Assembly: GCF_014750655.1 (NCBI RefSeq)
Contig: NZ_JABBXD010000004.1
Coordinates: forward strand, 62,001 to 126,000
Reading direction: 5' to 3'
Source of the DNA: Salinimonas profundi
GTDB lineage: Bacteria > Pseudomonadota > Gammaproteobacteria > Enterobacterales > Alteromonadaceae
DNA: 64,000 nucleotides
The translations under genes were made by a program, and so were the position numbers. Of the stretch, positions 34,023-43,615 are shown one piece after another; position 1 is the stretch's first letter, and each line of letters begins with the position of its first letter. Under the pieces are notes generated by a model. It saw only the letters and a program-made list of their open reading frames with translations. It made no database searches and was not told the DNA's origin.

Positions 34023-34520
34023 TTAAACGTCTCTCCAGTCAAATACTACGGGCCACAATGGCTGGTCTTTATTCTCAAACTGCTGCCACAGCTGCTGATA
34101 GGTTTTGTTCTCAATCGGGTGGCGTTCATCCGGCACCAATTCAGCTAATGGGCGCAATACAAATGCGTTATACAGAATCTCTTCTCTGGGCAGCGTGACA
34201 GGCTGCGAAGTCACTACGTGATTAAACGTTAAAAGATCCAGGTCTAATGTCCGCGAGCAAAATTTTTTCTCACTGTGCGTACGTCCGTGCGCCTGTTCAA
34301 TTGCCTTTAGTATGTCGTTAACTTGCGCCACATCAAGATCGGTATAAGCACTGACGACCAGATTGTAGAATGTTTCCCCGTCAAAGCCGACCGCCTCACT
34401 TTCGTACACTGATGAGCACTGCACATCACTGAAGTACGTTTTAAGTGCGGCAACACCTCCGCGGGTATGCCTGGCTCTTTCAATGTTCGAGCCAATACTG
34501 ATAAGAATTTTATTGAGCAT
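34023..34520 (-). CDS. folK: 6-hydroxymethyl-7,8-dihydropterin pyrophosphokinase FolK
   Basis: This is a 165-residue protein from ATG 34520, the start that gives the usual MLNKILISIGSNIERARHT N-terminus; a longer frame upstream lies within folB. It carries the HPPK signature KFCSRTLDLDLLTF (about 80-93) and LPREEILYNAFVLRPLAEL. It transfers pyrophosphate from ATP to hydroxymethyl-dihydropterin in folate synthesis. It overlaps folB by 11 nt, indicating translational coupling. Confidence 0.95.
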   Translation of the reverse strand: MLNKILISIGSNIERARHTRGGVAALKTYFSDVQCSSVYESEAVGFDGETFYNLVVSAYTDLDVAQVNDILKAIEQAHGRTHSEKKFCSRTLDLDLLTFNHVVTSQPVTLPREEILYNAFVLRPLAELVPDERHPIENKTYQQLWQQFENKDQPLWPVVFDWRDV

Positions 34521-34872
34521 TACTTTTCGATTCAGAAATAGTGACAGTGACAGCCCGGGCATCCGGCAGAATTTTGGGTTTGGTAATCGCCAGAGATACC
34601 GAAGAAACCGCAAAGGCAGACAGTACGGCCTGGCACAAAAAGTGGCCCAATGCCTCTAACAATTCAAATTGCGTCGCCCCCGCTTTTTCCTGGATAAAGG
34701 TAGCAAGTTTCGCGTAGTCGATGGTATCGGCAACCTTATCGCTGGTGCGGGCATCTGTCAGGTCAGCAAAAATACTGACATCAATCAACAGGCGCGTTTT
34801 CTGCGTTCGTTCCCAGTCATAAACGCCAATAAGCGCATCAACGCTTAACTCACGGATGTGTATCTGATCCAT
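34510..34872 (-). CDS. folB: dihydroneopterin aldolase FolB
   Basis: This 120-residue protein matches the family: MDQIHIRELSVDALIGVYDWER at the N-terminus (shown in part), a DTIDYAKLATFIQE stretch, LLEALGHFLC with the conserved E and H, and a C-terminal ITKPKILPDA. It acts in folate synthesis, supplying the FolK substrate. It is the first gene of the minus-strand unit and is divergent from plsY across a 125-bp gap. Confidence 0.94.
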   Translation of the reverse strand: MDQIHIRELSVDALIGVYDWERTQKTRLLIDVSIFADLTDARTSDKVADTIDYAKLATFIQEKAGATQFELLEALGHFLCQAVLSAFAVSSVSLAITKPKILPDARAVTVTISESKSNAQ

Positions 34873-34997
34873 ATATTTCAGCCAGTTTTTTCATCTGGCG
34901 TATTCTCGCCCAGACGCATCTGAACGCATGCGACTGGCGCATTTACGCGCTTTTTAGTAGTGTGAGGCAAGTGTAACCTGAACCTCGGCCGTATTAC

Positions 34998-35615
34998 ATG
35001 ATTGCAACTATTATTTTAATGGTAAGTGTGGCTTACCTGTGCGGCTCACTTTCCAGCGCCGTGGTCATCAGCCGCCTATACCGGTTACCTGACCCACGCC
35101 AGGCAGGATCACAGAACCCTGGTGCAACGAATGTGTATCGTTTAGGCGGTCGTATTCCGGCGGTCTTGGTGCTGGTCATGGATATTCTTAAAGGTACCAT
35201 TCCGGTGTATATCAGTTACTGGATTGGAATAGATGCGGTGGCGCTCGGTGTCATTGCTATAGCCGCTTGCCTTGGGCATATTTTTCCGCTTTATTTTGGC
35301 TTCAAGGGGGGCAAGGCTGTAGCAACGGCTTTTGGCGCGATGCTTCCCATTGGTCTGGAGCTAGGTGGGCTGCTTATACTAACCTGGGGAGTCGCGCTGT
35401 TTATCTGGGGCTATTCGTCGCTTGCCGCCATTATCACAGTTGCACTGGCACCGCTTTATGTATGGTTTATCAAGCCGCTCTACACCCTGCCTGTAGCTAT
35501 GCTTTCAATCCTGATTATCGCGCGGCACCGGGCCAATATCGTCAGACTGATAAAGGGCGAGGAATCTAAAGTGTGGAACAAGCAGGGCAAACTGAAATCG
35601 GACAGCCAGCCCTGA
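34998..35615 (+). CDS. plsY: acyl-phosphate:glycerol-3-phosphate acyltransferase PlsY
   Basis: This 205-residue inner-membrane enzyme has about five membrane segments. The three conserved cytoplasmic motifs are visible: [30 protein letters not shown] and [21 protein letters not shown]. It carries out the first acylation in phospholipid synthesis with acyl-phosphate from PlsX. The divergent folB and plsY arrangement next to tsaD and rpsU is standard in gammaproteobacteria. The C-terminus is slightly extended and charged. Confidence 0.95.
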   Translation: MIATIILMVSVAYLCGSLSSAVVISRLYRLPDPRQAGSQNPGATNVYRLGGRIPAVLVLVMDILKGTIPVYISYWIGIDAVALGVIAIAACLGHIFPLYFGFKGGKAVATAFGAMLPIGLELGGLLILTWGVALFIWGYSSLAAIITVALAPLYVWFIKPLYTLPVAMLSILIIARHRANIVRLIKGEESKVWNKQGKLKSDSQP

Positions 35616-35684
35616 TCCCATACTTACTCAGGTTAAATAGCAAACTCAGCGAACGATGTCGCAAGGCCACGTGCACGTTAGTAT

Positions 35685-36905
35685 TTAGCGAAGTCCTTGC
35701 GTGATTACATCCATTTTTCCGTCAATGTTTCCTAACAAGGATAAACCCATAATATGAGCGATAGCGGGGTACACCTCAAGGTTACTCATTACAGGTAACT
35801 GCACATTACTTTTAAAGGCAGGACCGACGGCAACAAATGTCGCCCCCATAGCTTGCGCATCAGGCCAGTATCCATGACTTCCGGGCATCACATTACTTTG
35901 CTTATCCTCAGTGAATACTGTACCTGAGGATGCCTGCAATAAGATATCGCCGGTTCGAGCAGTCACCGGATAATGATATTTTTTGCGTAATTGCTGATTT
36001 AAAAGGGTAAAGCGCTGGTCTGACTGGCTGTCCAGCCGATGTTTCAACGCGGTTATCTCCTGTGAAGATGTATTCTCTTTGGCATAAATGTGTAATTGCG
36101 TATGTTGATTCACAATTTCAAATAACGTGGTATCTATATCCAATGAATCGACCTGCACTCTGCTATCTTTATCAGTAGATTGCATGCCATGGTCAGAGAC
36201 AATGATAAGGTTAACCGGAAAGTCGAAGCTCTGAAGACGGTCAAAGAGCTGTCCAAGTAATGCATCTACTTCCTGAACCGCTAAACGAGTCTGTTGCGCA
36301 TTTGGTCCATACTTGTGGCCTTGACTATCAACCAGTGAAAAATATCCCGCGATAAATTTTGGACGAGCGTTATTCGGCAGACGCAACCACTGAATAATCT
36401 GGTCAATACGGGCCTGATAATCTGCATACTTGGAATAATGATAGAAGTAGGTCGGCGTGCGGCCATTTACGCGGGCGTCAGACTCAGGCCAGAAATACGT
36501 AGCAGCTTTCACGCCGTTGAGCTCTGCCAGATTCCACAATGGTGTGCCGTTGACCCATGTACTATCTTTAAAGCCTTTGCCCATACTGTATTTGGCAAAG
36601 TCCTTCCCATCACTCCGGGTTTTATCAGTAAACCGATTATTGACTATACCGTGATTCACCGGGTAGCGACCGGTAATCAATGATAAGTGATTTGGAAATG
36701 TGTTAGCCGGATAAACCGGCGTCATTCGTTCTGCCCGCACGCCCTGAGCCGCGATACGGGACAGTTCACTGGCTTGGTGCTTTTCGATATAGTCGTGGCG
36801 CAATCCATCGACAGATATAAGAACCACATGTTGATTATTGGCTGGTTTTGCCGTAGCCAGTGAGCTTAAAAATATCAGGCACAGGACCGGTAAAAATCGT
36901 AACAC
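35685..36905 (-). CDS. secreted NPP-type phosphodiesterase (alkaline phosphatase superfamily)
   Basis: This is a 406-residue exported enzyme with a signal peptide (about residues 1-19, ending ATAKP). It has nucleotide pyrophosphatase/phosphodiesterase motifs: metal site VLISVDGLRHDYI, nucleophile threonine in YPANTFPNHLSLITGRYP, SLVDSQGHKYGP, VSDHGMQS and a final PGSHGYWP. Members hydrolyse phosphodiester or pyrophosphate bonds of nucleotides or phospholipid-like substrates outside the cell. A near-ideal pair of TGTCAT half-sites 11 bp apart lies 47-64 nt upstream, so it is a candidate PhoB-controlled organophosphate scavenger. It is a single gene next to tsaD. Confidence 0.9.
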   Translation of the reverse strand: MLRFLPVLCLIFLSSLATAKPANNQHVVLISVDGLRHDYIEKHQASELSRIAAQGVRAERMTPVYPANTFPNHLSLITGRYPVNHGIVNNRFTDKTRSDGKDFAKYSMGKGFKDSTWVNGTPLWNLAELNGVKAATYFWPESDARVNGRTPTYFYHYSKYADYQARIDQIIQWLRLPNNARPKFIAGYFSLVDSQGHKYGPNAQQTRLAVQEVDALLGQLFDRLQSFDFPVNLIIVSDHGMQSTDKDSRVQVDSLDIDTTLFEIVNQHTQLHIYAKENTSSQEITALKHRLDSQSDQRFTLLNQQLRKKYHYPVTARTGDILLQASSGTVFTEDKQSNVMPGSHGYWPDAQAMGATFVAVGPAFKSNVQLPVMSNLEVYPAIAHIMGLSLLGNIDGKMDVITQGLR

Positions 36906-36951
36906 TCATTACTCCCGTTAGCTGCAGGCTTTCCATAAATAGCGGTTTGTT

Positions 36952-36969
36952 ATGACACAGGGATGACAT
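36952..36969 (-). promoter_or_regulatory. Pho-box-like site upstream of NPP phosphodiesterase
   Basis: On the minus strand, ATGTCATCCCTGTGTCAT contains two perfect TGTCAT half-sites exactly 11 bp apart, the defining geometry of a Pho box. The 5-nt spacer is richer in G and C than usual. It ends 47 nt from the phosphodiesterase start codon. Confidence 0.65.
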
Positions 36970-36992
36970 TACTCAACGCTGACGTGCGCTCA

Positions 36993-38009
36993 CTATCCAA
37001 CACTGGGCAACGAATCCAGCGGCCAGCGTGGATTGGCCGTCGCCCCAAGCGATACAGTCTGCCCCGCTTTAAGCCGCTGCATGCCGGCGTAGGCAATCAT
37101 AGCGCCGTTATCGGTACAAAATGCCAGATTCGGATAATAAACCTCGCCCTTCAACTTACGCATCATCGCTTCCATTTCATTACGCAGCCGCTTGTTCGCA
37201 CTCACGCCACCGGCAATGACCAGACGCTTCAATCCGGTTTGCTTTAATGCCCGCCGACATTTAATCATCAGCGTATCAACCACCGCCTCTTCAAAGGCGT
37301 AGGCAATATTAGCATGGGTCTGTCTGTCATCAGCGGCGTCACGTATCGTGTTTGCTGCGAAAGTTTTTAAGCCGCTGAAACTAAAATCCAGACCAGGACG
37401 GTCGGTCATCGGGCGTGGAAATTGATAATGTCCGGCCTCGCCCTCTTCTGCCAGTTTAGCCAGCAGCGGCCCGCCCGGATAGTCCAGGCCTAGTAGCTTG
37501 GCGGTCTTATCAAATGCCTCACCCGCAGCATCATCAATGGACTCGCCCAATACTTCATACCGCCCGATACCTGCAACATTGACCAGCATTGAATGCCCGC
37601 CGGACACCAACAGTGCGACAAACGGAAATGTCGGCGCGTTATCCTCAAGCATCGGCGCTAACAAATGCCCTTCCATATGATGTACACCTACCGCTGGCAC
37701 ATTCCAGGCATAAGCCAGTGCCCTGCCAACGGAAGAGCCTACCAATAGCGCACCTACCAGTCCTGGCCCCTGCGTGAATGCAATACCGTCCAGCTCAGCC
37801 GGTGTGGTATTGGCATCCTGCATAGCTTTTTCGATAAGCGGCAGGGTTTTGCGCACATGATCCCGGGAAGCCAGTTCAGGGACCACGCCTCCGTAATCAG
37901 CATGTAATTTTACCTGACTGTACAATTCATGAGACAATAGGCCCTGCTTGTCATCGTAGACAGCAATACCGGTCTCATCACAGGATGTTTCAATTCCCAG
38001 AATGCGCAT
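36993..38009 (-). CDS. tsaD: tRNA N6-threonylcarbamoyladenosine synthase subunit TsaD
   Basis: This is a 338-residue protein from ATG 38009, which gives the standard [19 protein letters not shown] start; an upstream extension of 26 residues is not typical. Metal-binding [10 protein letters not shown] (near residue 110), [22 protein letters not shown] and [12 protein letters not shown] are all present. It transfers the threonylcarbamoyl group to A37 of ANN-decoding tRNAs with TsaB and TsaE. It is divergent from rpsU, the classical arrangement. Confidence 0.98.
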   Translation of the reverse strand: MRILGIETSCDETGIAVYDDKQGLLSHELYSQVKLHADYGGVVPELASRDHVRKTLPLIEKAMQDANTTPAELDGIAFTQGPGLVGALLVGSSVGRALAYAWNVPAVGVHHMEGHLLAPMLEDNAPTFPFVALLVSGGHSMLVNVAGIGRYEVLGESIDDAAGEAFDKTAKLLGLDYPGGPLLAKLAEEGEAGHYQFPRPMTDRPGLDFSFSGLKTFAANTIRDAADDRQTHANIAYAFEEAVVDTLMIKCRRALKQTGLKRLVIAGGVSANKRLRNEMEAMMRKLKGEVYYPNLAFCTDNGAMIAYAGMQRLKAGQTVSLGATANPRWPLDSLPSVG

Positions 38010-38123
38010 AAGGTGATCCGACTTGGTAAAAAATGTGGGCCGGAGTTTACCGTTTATCATCATAGGTGGGAATGGCGGATCACGCATTTTGTCAGAAACT
38101 GGCTATTTTTTAGCAATTCTGTC

Positions 38124-38152
38124 TTTACATTTGCCCCGCGAATGATTAGAAT
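38124..38152 (+). promoter_or_regulatory. sigma-70 promoter of rpsU operon
   Basis: TTTACA (38124-38129) and TAGAAT (38147-38152), separated by 17 bp, form a good sigma-70 promoter with a predicted start near 38160, about 75 nt before rpsU. Confidence 0.75.
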
Positions 38153-38235
38153 TTCGCACCATTTTTAACCCGGGTGCCCTTTTTGTGAGCATATTTTGCC
38201 CGGTTCAACCGTGATAATTTTGAGGTGAGTACTTA

Positions 38236-38451
38236 ATGCCTATCGTTAAAGTTAGAGAAAACGAGCCGTTTGACGTCGCGCTTCGTCGTTTCAAGCGTTC
38301 TTGTGAAAAAGCAGGCGTTCTGTCAGAAGTTCGTCGTCGTGAATTTTTCGAAAAGCCGACCTGGGAACGTAAACGCAAGAAAGCTGCCGCGAAGAAACGT
38401 CATCTGAAAAAGCTGGCTCGCGAAAACGCACGTCGCGTAAAACTCTACTAA
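38236..38451 (+). CDS. rpsU: 30S ribosomal protein S21
   Basis: This 71-residue basic protein is S21: [20 protein letters not shown] at the start and [19 protein letters not shown] at the end. It is preceded by GAGGTGAG and heads the macromolecular synthesis operon (rpsU, here with yqeY, dnaG and rpoD). A terminator/attenuator directly after it would let S21 be made in large excess over primase and sigma factor. Confidence 0.99.
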   Translation: MPIVKVRENEPFDVALRRFKRSCEKAGVLSEVRRREFFEKPTWERKRKKAAAKKRHLKKLARENARRVKLY

Positions 38452-38467
38452 GATAGTGTTTATTCTC

Positions 38468-38495
38468 AAAGGTGCCTGAAGGCACCTTTGTCGTT
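38468..38495 (+). terminator. terminator/attenuator between rpsU and yqeY
   Basis: AAAGGTGCC, loop TGAA and GGCACCTTT form a perfect 9-bp stem followed by GTCGTTTC, a weak T-tract. A partial terminator at this position is well known in the E. coli rpsU-dnaG-rpoD operon. Confidence 0.8.
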
Positions 38496-38527
38496 TCTAA
38501 GGCTTGGTTTTTTTAAAAGGTCCTTTC

Positions 38528-38974
38528 ATGGCATTAATTGACGAATTAAAAGAAGCACAAAAAGATGCAATGCGGGCGAAAGACAAAGTTCGCCTGGGCA
38601 CAATTCGTATGGCAATTGCAGCCATCCGTCAGCGTGAAATTGATGATCAGATAACACTCACTGATGCAGACATTTTGGCAGTGTTGACCAAAATGGTTAA
38701 ACAACGTCAGGATGCAGCGCAACAGTATGACGATGCTGGTCGCGAAGAGCTTGCGGCAACAGAACGTGCTGAAATCGCTGTCATTGAAGACTTCCTGCCC
38801 CAGCCTCTTACCGATGCTGAATTGGATGCGTTAATCGATGAAGCCATGACTGAAACCGGCGCAACCGGTATGCAGGACATGGGTAAGGTGATGGGACAAC
38901 TTAAACCTAAAGTTCAGGGTCGCACTGATATGGGCGCGCTGAGCGGAAAAATTAAAAGCCGCCTTAACGGCTAA
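38528..38974 (+). CDS. yqeY: GatB/YqeY-domain protein
   Basis: This is a 148-residue protein starting MALIDELKEAQKDAMRAKDK, with typical YqeY segments (RLGTIRMAIAAIRQREIDD, MVKQRQDAAQQYDDAGR, IEDFLPQPLTDAEL, MGKVMGQLKPK). It resembles the tRNA-binding tail domain of GatB, but its function is not firmly known. I start it at ATG 38528; an ATG eight codons upstream is less likely. It sits between rpsU and dnaG, a common placement. Confidence 0.95.
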   Translation: MALIDELKEAQKDAMRAKDKVRLGTIRMAIAAIRQREIDDQITLTDADILAVLTKMVKQRQDAAQQYDDAGREELAATERAEIAVIEDFLPQPLTDAELDALIDEAMTETGATGMQDMGKVMGQLKPKVQGRTDMGALSGKIKSRLNG

Positions 38975-39054
38975 CGACTTCGGCGCAGCGAATCATTGTT
39001 GCGCCTTTTTCCTATCTTGTTAAAGTAACTCCTTTATTCCTGTAATCTGAATTC

Positions 39055-40845
39055 ATGGCCGGAAAAATACCCCGGGATTTCATTGATGATCTCCTGTCCA
39101 GAACCGACGTTGTCGATATTGTAGATAGTCGGGTGAAGTTAAAAAAAGCTGGCAAGAATTATCAGGCTTGCTGCCCCTTTCATAACGAAAAAACGCCTTC
39201 CTTTACTGTCAGTCAGGACAAACAGTTTTATCACTGCTTCGGATGCGGTGCACACGGCAATGCTATCTCTTTTATGATGGAGTTCGATCGTCTTGAGTTT
39301 GTTGAGGCAATTGAAGAGCTCGCTAAATTCCATGGGTTGGATGTGCCCCGAGAGCAAGGCGGGCCGCCGGCGATGTCTCAGGCTAAAAAGCAGCAGCTGG
39401 AAGATGATCATACCCTGATGGAACAGGTCGCCCGTTATTTTCAGCATCAGTTACGCAGCCACCCTAACAGTCAAAAAGCCATCAGCTATTTGAAAGGCCG
39501 TGGCTTATCCGGTGATGTTGTCAAACAATGGGAAGTTGGTTATGCCCCCAGTGAGTGGGACGGCGTACTAAGCACGTTTGGCACCACTAATGAGCGTATA
39601 CGACAATTGATCGACCTTAAACTGGTCAATCAGAACGACAGTGGCAAACAATACGATTTTTTCCGTGACCGGATAATGTTTCCGATTCGGGACAGACGTG
39701 GACGAGTTGTGGGTTTTGGCGGCCGCGTGCTGGAAAACGACAGCGGGCCGAAATACCTGAACTCGCCGGAAACGCGCATCTTTCATAAGGGCCAGGAGCT
39801 CTACGGATACTACCAGGTCCGCCAGAATAATCGGCATCTGGATAAGATCATGGTCGTTGAAGGCTATATGGATGTCGTTGCGCTCAGTCAGTTCGACATT
39901 AATATTGCTACAGCGGCGCTGGGCACTGCAACCACACCGGACCACCTGAATTTACTGATGCGTTCTACCAATCATATTGTGTGTTGCTACGATGGCGATA
40001 ACGCCGGACGACAGGCCGCCTGGCGGGCGTTGGAAAACGCCCTTCCCGCGCTAAAGGATGGTGTAAAGCTGACATTTTTGTTTCTGCCTGACGGCGAAGA
40101 TCCTGACACCATGGTACGCAAGGTCGGCGCTGATAGCCTGCTGGCAATGCTCACCGAGGATGCATTACCGCTGTCGCGCTTTTTCTTCGAAACGTTGCTC
40201 AAAGAGCACGAAGTGGGCACCCCGGAAGGTAAGCTGGCCTTAAAAGCAGCAGCGCAGCCCCTGATTGATTCGGTACTGGGGGAGAGTCAGCGCGCGATGC
40301 TTGCCGAAGAGCTTGCCAAACATACTGGTGAGTATGATCGTTTCAGATTGCAGCAAGACATTGCACAGGCCAATCAGAAATCATCACGGCCGGGCGGCAG
40401 CAGTACCCGCCACGCCGTGCAAAAAACCCGTTTATCCCCGGTCCGCACATTGGTGCGCCTGCTGCTTGACTCACCTTCGCTGGCAAATCGCTGCGAGGAA
40501 GTTATGCCATCGCTGTTAGCCGGCAGTGGTATCGCAGGCATAGAGCTACTGACTGACATTCACCAGTATTGTGTGAAAAACAAACACGCCACCACAGCCC
40601 AGCTTCTTGAAAACTTCCGCGAGCATCCCCATTCATCTACCATCGCAAAGTTACTGCAGCAGGAACATCTGGTAAACGACGCGGATGAAGAGCGGGTATT
40701 CACCGATAGCTTTGCCCGCCTTCTTGACTGGCATTTTGATAGTCGCATCGAAACGTTACTTTCTCGCTCCCGGGTGCAACCGCTCAGTCGGGCCGAGAAA
40801 GAAGAGCTGACAATGCTGATGAAAGAGCGTCAGTCAATACACTGA
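39055..40845 (+). CDS. dnaG: DNA primase DnaG
   Basis: This 596-residue primase has an N-terminal zinc finger with C40, H43, C61 and C64 (QACCPFHNEKTPSF and YHCFGCGAHGN). The RNA polymerase core has the TOPRIM domain (VVEGYMDVVALSQ and CYDGDNAGRQAA) near residues 260-320, and a C-terminal DnaB-binding domain ends the protein. It makes RNA primers for replication. It is the third gene of the rpsU operon, 80 nt after yqeY. Confidence 0.98.
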   Translation: MAGKIPRDFIDDLLSRTDVVDIVDSRVKLKKAGKNYQACCPFHNEKTPSFTVSQDKQFYHCFGCGAHGNAISFMMEFDRLEFVEAIEELAKFHGLDVPREQGGPPAMSQAKKQQLEDDHTLMEQVARYFQHQLRSHPNSQKAISYLKGRGLSGDVVKQWEVGYAPSEWDGVLSTFGTTNERIRQLIDLKLVNQNDSGKQYDFFRDRIMFPIRDRRGRVVGFGGRVLENDSGPKYLNSPETRIFHKGQELYGYYQVRQNNRHLDKIMVVEGYMDVVALSQFDINIATAALGTATTPDHLNLLMRSTNHIVCCYDGDNAGRQAAWRALENALPALKDGVKLTFLFLPDGEDPDTMVRKVGADSLLAMLTEDALPLSRFFFETLLKEHEVGTPEGKLALKAAAQPLIDSVLGESQRAMLAEELAKHTGEYDRFRLQQDIAQANQKSSRPGGSSTRHAVQKTRLSPVRTLVRLLLDSPSLANRCEEVMPSLLAGSGIAGIELLTDIHQYCVKNKHATTAQLLENFREHPHSSTIAKLLQQEHLVNDADEERVFTDSFARLLDWHFDSRIETLLSRSRVQPLSRAEKEELTMLMKERQSIH

Positions 40846-41121
40846 GCCATCAGACCAGTGTTGCAGGGAAAAGCACCAACTATTTTTGGTTAAAAAACAT
40901 GCCGGTAGCCTAGTACAAGCAGCGTGTAATCTGTTATACTGGTCAATTCGCTGCAAGCTTACGTAAGTAAATGCAGGACGATTTTTCAGCCGAAAAAGAG
41001 GGTCAGAGGCCCTGACAGGTGCGGTAACAAGACGACAGCAAGCATGAATGAGCAATGGATTCAGACGTTGGCTTAGTCATGCTTTTTTGCTTAATTTATT
41101 ATTGTGAGAAGTGTAGGTTCT
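40846..41121 (+). promoter_or_regulatory. rpoD leader with extended -10 promoter and three hairpins
   Basis: An extended -10 promoter (TG-T-TATACT, 40932-40940) lies in the 276-nt dnaG-rpoD gap, with only a weak -35 (AGTACA, 40912-40917). Downstream are three hairpins: TTTTTC/GAAAAA (40982-40997), GTCAG/CTGAC (41002-41016) and AGCATGA/TCATGCT (41041-41083), the last followed by a T6 run (41083-41088), terminator-like. A ten-codon frame (ATG 41044 to TAG 41076) lies inside that hairpin but has no ribosome binding site. It could be a leader attenuator or a small RNA. Confidence 0.55.
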
Positions 41122-42960
41122 ATGGCGCAAAGCAAGCAATCTCAGATTAAACTCCTGATTGCAAAAGGTAAAGAGCAAGGTTACTTAACTTTTGCAGAAG
41201 TAAACGACCACCTGCCGCAAGACATAGTCGATTCTGATCAAATCGAAGATATCATTCGCATGATCAATGACATGGGTATTCAGGTTTCAGAATCCGCTCC
41301 GGATTCTGACGAATTACTCATGCAGGAAACAACCGCCGACGAAGATGCCGCAGAGGCCGCAGCTCAGGCTCTGGCAACCGTAGAAAGTGAAATAGGCCGC
41401 ACCACCGACCCGGTACGCATGTATATGCGTGAAATGGGTACGGTTGAGCTTCTGACTCGTGAAGGCGAAATTGAAATCGCCAAACGCATTGAAGATGGTA
41501 TTAATCAGGTTCAGTGCTCTGTCGCAGAGTATCCTGAGGCGATTACCTATCTGCTTGAGCAGTGGGATCTGTATGAAGCCGAAGAAATACGCCTTGGCGA
41601 TATTATTTCTGGTTTTGTAGACCCTGATGATGACCGTGATATGGCTCCCACTGCAACGCACATCGGCTCCGAACTTTCAGAAGAAGAACTGGAAGATGAA
41701 GATGACGATGACAAGGACGACGACGACGATTCTGATGAAGATGACAGCGGTGTAGATCCGGAGCAGGCGCGTGAAAAGTTCGCCGAATTGCGTGATCAGT
41801 ATGGCAAGGCGCGCGACGTCATTGAAACGCAGGGCCGTGCACACCCGGATTCACGCAAAGAAATTGAAGCATTAAGCGAAATTTTTAAAGAATTCCGCCT
41901 GGTGCCTAAGCAGTTTGATCGCATGGTTAAAAACATGCGCGATATGATGGACAAAGTACGTATCCAGGAACGTCTGGTCATGAAGTACAGCGTCATCAAC
42001 GCTAAAATGCCGAAGAAGGATTTCATCAAAGCTTTCGCTGGTAATGAAACCTCTACTGAATGGTTAGGCGAAGCGATTAACGGCGGTCATGCTTACAGCG
42101 ATGCGTTGGCACAGCATAAAGAAGATATCGAGCGTAGTGTGTCTAAAATGACGCAGGTTGAGCAGGAAACAGGCTTAATCATCGCAGATATTAAAGATAT
42201 TAATCGCCGTATGTCGATTGGCGAGGCAAAAGCCCGCCGCGCGAAAAAAGAAATGGTCGAGGCCAACCTGCGTCTGGTTATTTCAATTGCTAAAAAATAC
42301 ACCAACCGTGGTTTGCAGTTCCTGGATTTGATTCAGGAAGGTAACATCGGTCTGATGAAGGCAGTGGATAAGTTTGAATACCGTCGCGGCTACAAGTTTT
42401 CAACGTATGCCACATGGTGGATTCGTCAGGCGATCACCCGTTCTATTGCGGACCAGGCCCGAACGATTCGTATTCCTGTTCATATGATTGAAACCATTAA
42501 TAAACTGAATCGTATCTCTCGTCAGATGCTTCAGGAGATGGGGCGTGAGCCAAGCCCGGAAGAATTGTCAGAACGCATGCTTATGCCTGAAGACAAAATC
42601 CGTAAGGTACTGAAGATAGCCAAAGAGCCGATTTCTATGGAGACGCCCATTGGCGATGACGAAGATTCGCATCTGGGTGATTTCATTGAGGACAGTACCA
42701 TTATTCAGCCGCTGGACTCTGCCACTGGTGGAAGCCTGAAAGGGGCGACGCAGGAAGTACTGGCCGGATTAACGGCCCGCGAAGCGAAGGTACTGAGGAT
42801 GCGTTTCGGTATCGATATGAATACTGACCACACGCTGGAAGAAGTTGGTAAGCAGTTTGATGTAACGCGCGAGCGTATTCGTCAGATTGAAGCCAAAGCG
42901 TTGCGTAAATTGCGCCATCCAAGCCGCTCTGAGCAGCTGCGCAGTTTCCTGGACGAATAA
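41122..42960 (+). CDS. rpoD: RNA polymerase primary sigma factor RpoD (sigma-70)
   Basis: This 612-residue sigma-70 starts at ATG 41122 with [20 protein letters not shown]. Region 1.1 is followed by 1.2 ([21 protein letters not shown]), the non-conserved region with a run of about 20 Asp/Glu (around residue 190-215), regions 2.1-2.4 ([40 protein letters not shown]) and region 4 ([20 protein letters not shown]). It directs transcription of housekeeping genes. It ends the rpsU-yqeY-dnaG-rpoD operon and has a strong terminator. Confidence 0.99.
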   Translation: MAQSKQSQIKLLIAKGKEQGYLTFAEVNDHLPQDIVDSDQIEDIIRMINDMGIQVSESAPDSDELLMQETTADEDAAEAAAQALATVESEIGRTTDPVRMYMREMGTVELLTREGEIEIAKRIEDGINQVQCSVAEYPEAITYLLEQWDLYEAEEIRLGDIISGFVDPDDDRDMAPTATHIGSELSEEELEDEDDDDKDDDDDSDEDDSGVDPEQAREKFAELRDQYGKARDVIETQGRAHPDSRKEIEALSEIFKEFRLVPKQFDRMVKNMRDMMDKVRIQERLVMKYSVINAKMPKKDFIKAFAGNETSTEWLGEAINGGHAYSDALAQHKEDIERSVSKMTQVEQETGLIIADIKDINRRMSIGEAKARRAKKEMVEANLRLVISIAKKYTNRGLQFLDLIQEGNIGLMKAVDKFEYRRGYKFSTYATWWIRQAITRSIADQARTIRIPVHMIETINKLNRISRQMLQEMGREPSPEELSERMLMPEDKIRKVLKIAKEPISMETPIGDDEDSHLGDFIEDSTIIQPLDSATGGSLKGATQEVLAGLTAREAKVLRMRFGIDMNTDHTLEEVGKQFDVTRERIRQIEAKALRKLRHPSRSEQLRSFLDE

Positions 42961-42979
42961 GCATATTGAGAACGTTTTG

Positions 42980-43004
42980 AAAGCCCGCTGTTGCGGGCTT
43001 TTTT
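42980..43004 (+). terminator. rho-independent terminator of rpoD
   Basis: AAAGCCCGC, loop TGTT and GCGGGCTTTTTT form a strong terminator 20 nt past the rpoD stop. Confidence 0.93.
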
Positions 43005-43075
43005 GTGTCTGGTGGTTTACCTTATGACCGTTTATCGCTAGGTTACAGATTGAAAAAATTTAGGGGGCAATGAGT

Positions 43076-43516
43076 ATGCAATGGCAGTGGGCAAAACTTG
43101 AAGCGTTAGGGGCAACGGATGTGCACGCAATGTATCAGCTACGTCAGAATGTCTTTATTCTGGAGCAAACATGTCTTTATCCTGATATTGATGAGCTGGA
43201 CGAAAAAGCCTGGCATTTACTGGGCTGGCAGGGCGGTCAACTCACAGCATACGCCCGGCTGCTAGCCCCGGGCATTAAATACGCAGAGCCTGCGATGGGT
43301 CGTGTGCTTATTTCAATGCAGGCTCGCGGACAGCAACTGGGGCGTAAGCTGGTTGATGAAGCCCTCACCTACAGTGAAACGACGTTCAGCACCACCGCCA
43401 TGCGCATTTCAGCGCAGCTTCACCTCGCTGCTTTTTATGAAAGTTTCGGATTTGAGCGGGAAGGTGAGGCCTATGATGAGGATGGTATCCCGCACATTGA
43501 GATGTATCGACGCTAA
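43076..43516 (+). CDS. GNAT-family acetyltransferase (ElaA-like)
   Basis: This 146-residue protein has the ElaA-type GNAT fold: LYQLRQNVFILEQTC-like start (MYQLRQNVFILEQTCLYPDI), acetyl-CoA loop GRVLISMQARGQQLGRKL and C-terminal FYESFGFEREGEAYDEDGIP. ATG 43076 has AGGGGG 8 nt upstream; the ATG two codons earlier is too close to it. It transfers an acetyl group to an unknown acceptor. A 99-nt gap separates it from dgcN. Confidence 0.88.
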   Translation: MQWQWAKLEALGATDVHAMYQLRQNVFILEQTCLYPDIDELDEKAWHLLGWQGGQLTAYARLLAPGIKYAEPAMGRVLISMQARGQQLGRKLVDEALTYSETTFSTTAMRISAQLHLAAFYESFGFEREGEAYDEDGIPHIEMYRR

Positions 43517-43615
43517 GCCGATATCCAAATCGCTTACATGCCTGAATAATCCATCTTAAAAGACGTGCGTATCTAAGGGTGTCTATTACAAACCAACCGT
43601 GATCAAGGAAATGAT

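Noticed and set aside
41044..41076. Ten-codon leader peptide upstream of rpoD
   Set aside because: It has no ribosome binding site and no run of regulatory codons; kept only as part of the leader description.
41690..41760. GAT/GAC-rich low-complexity stretch in rpoD
   Set aside because: Acidic runs in the non-conserved region after region 1.2 are normal in primary sigma factors.
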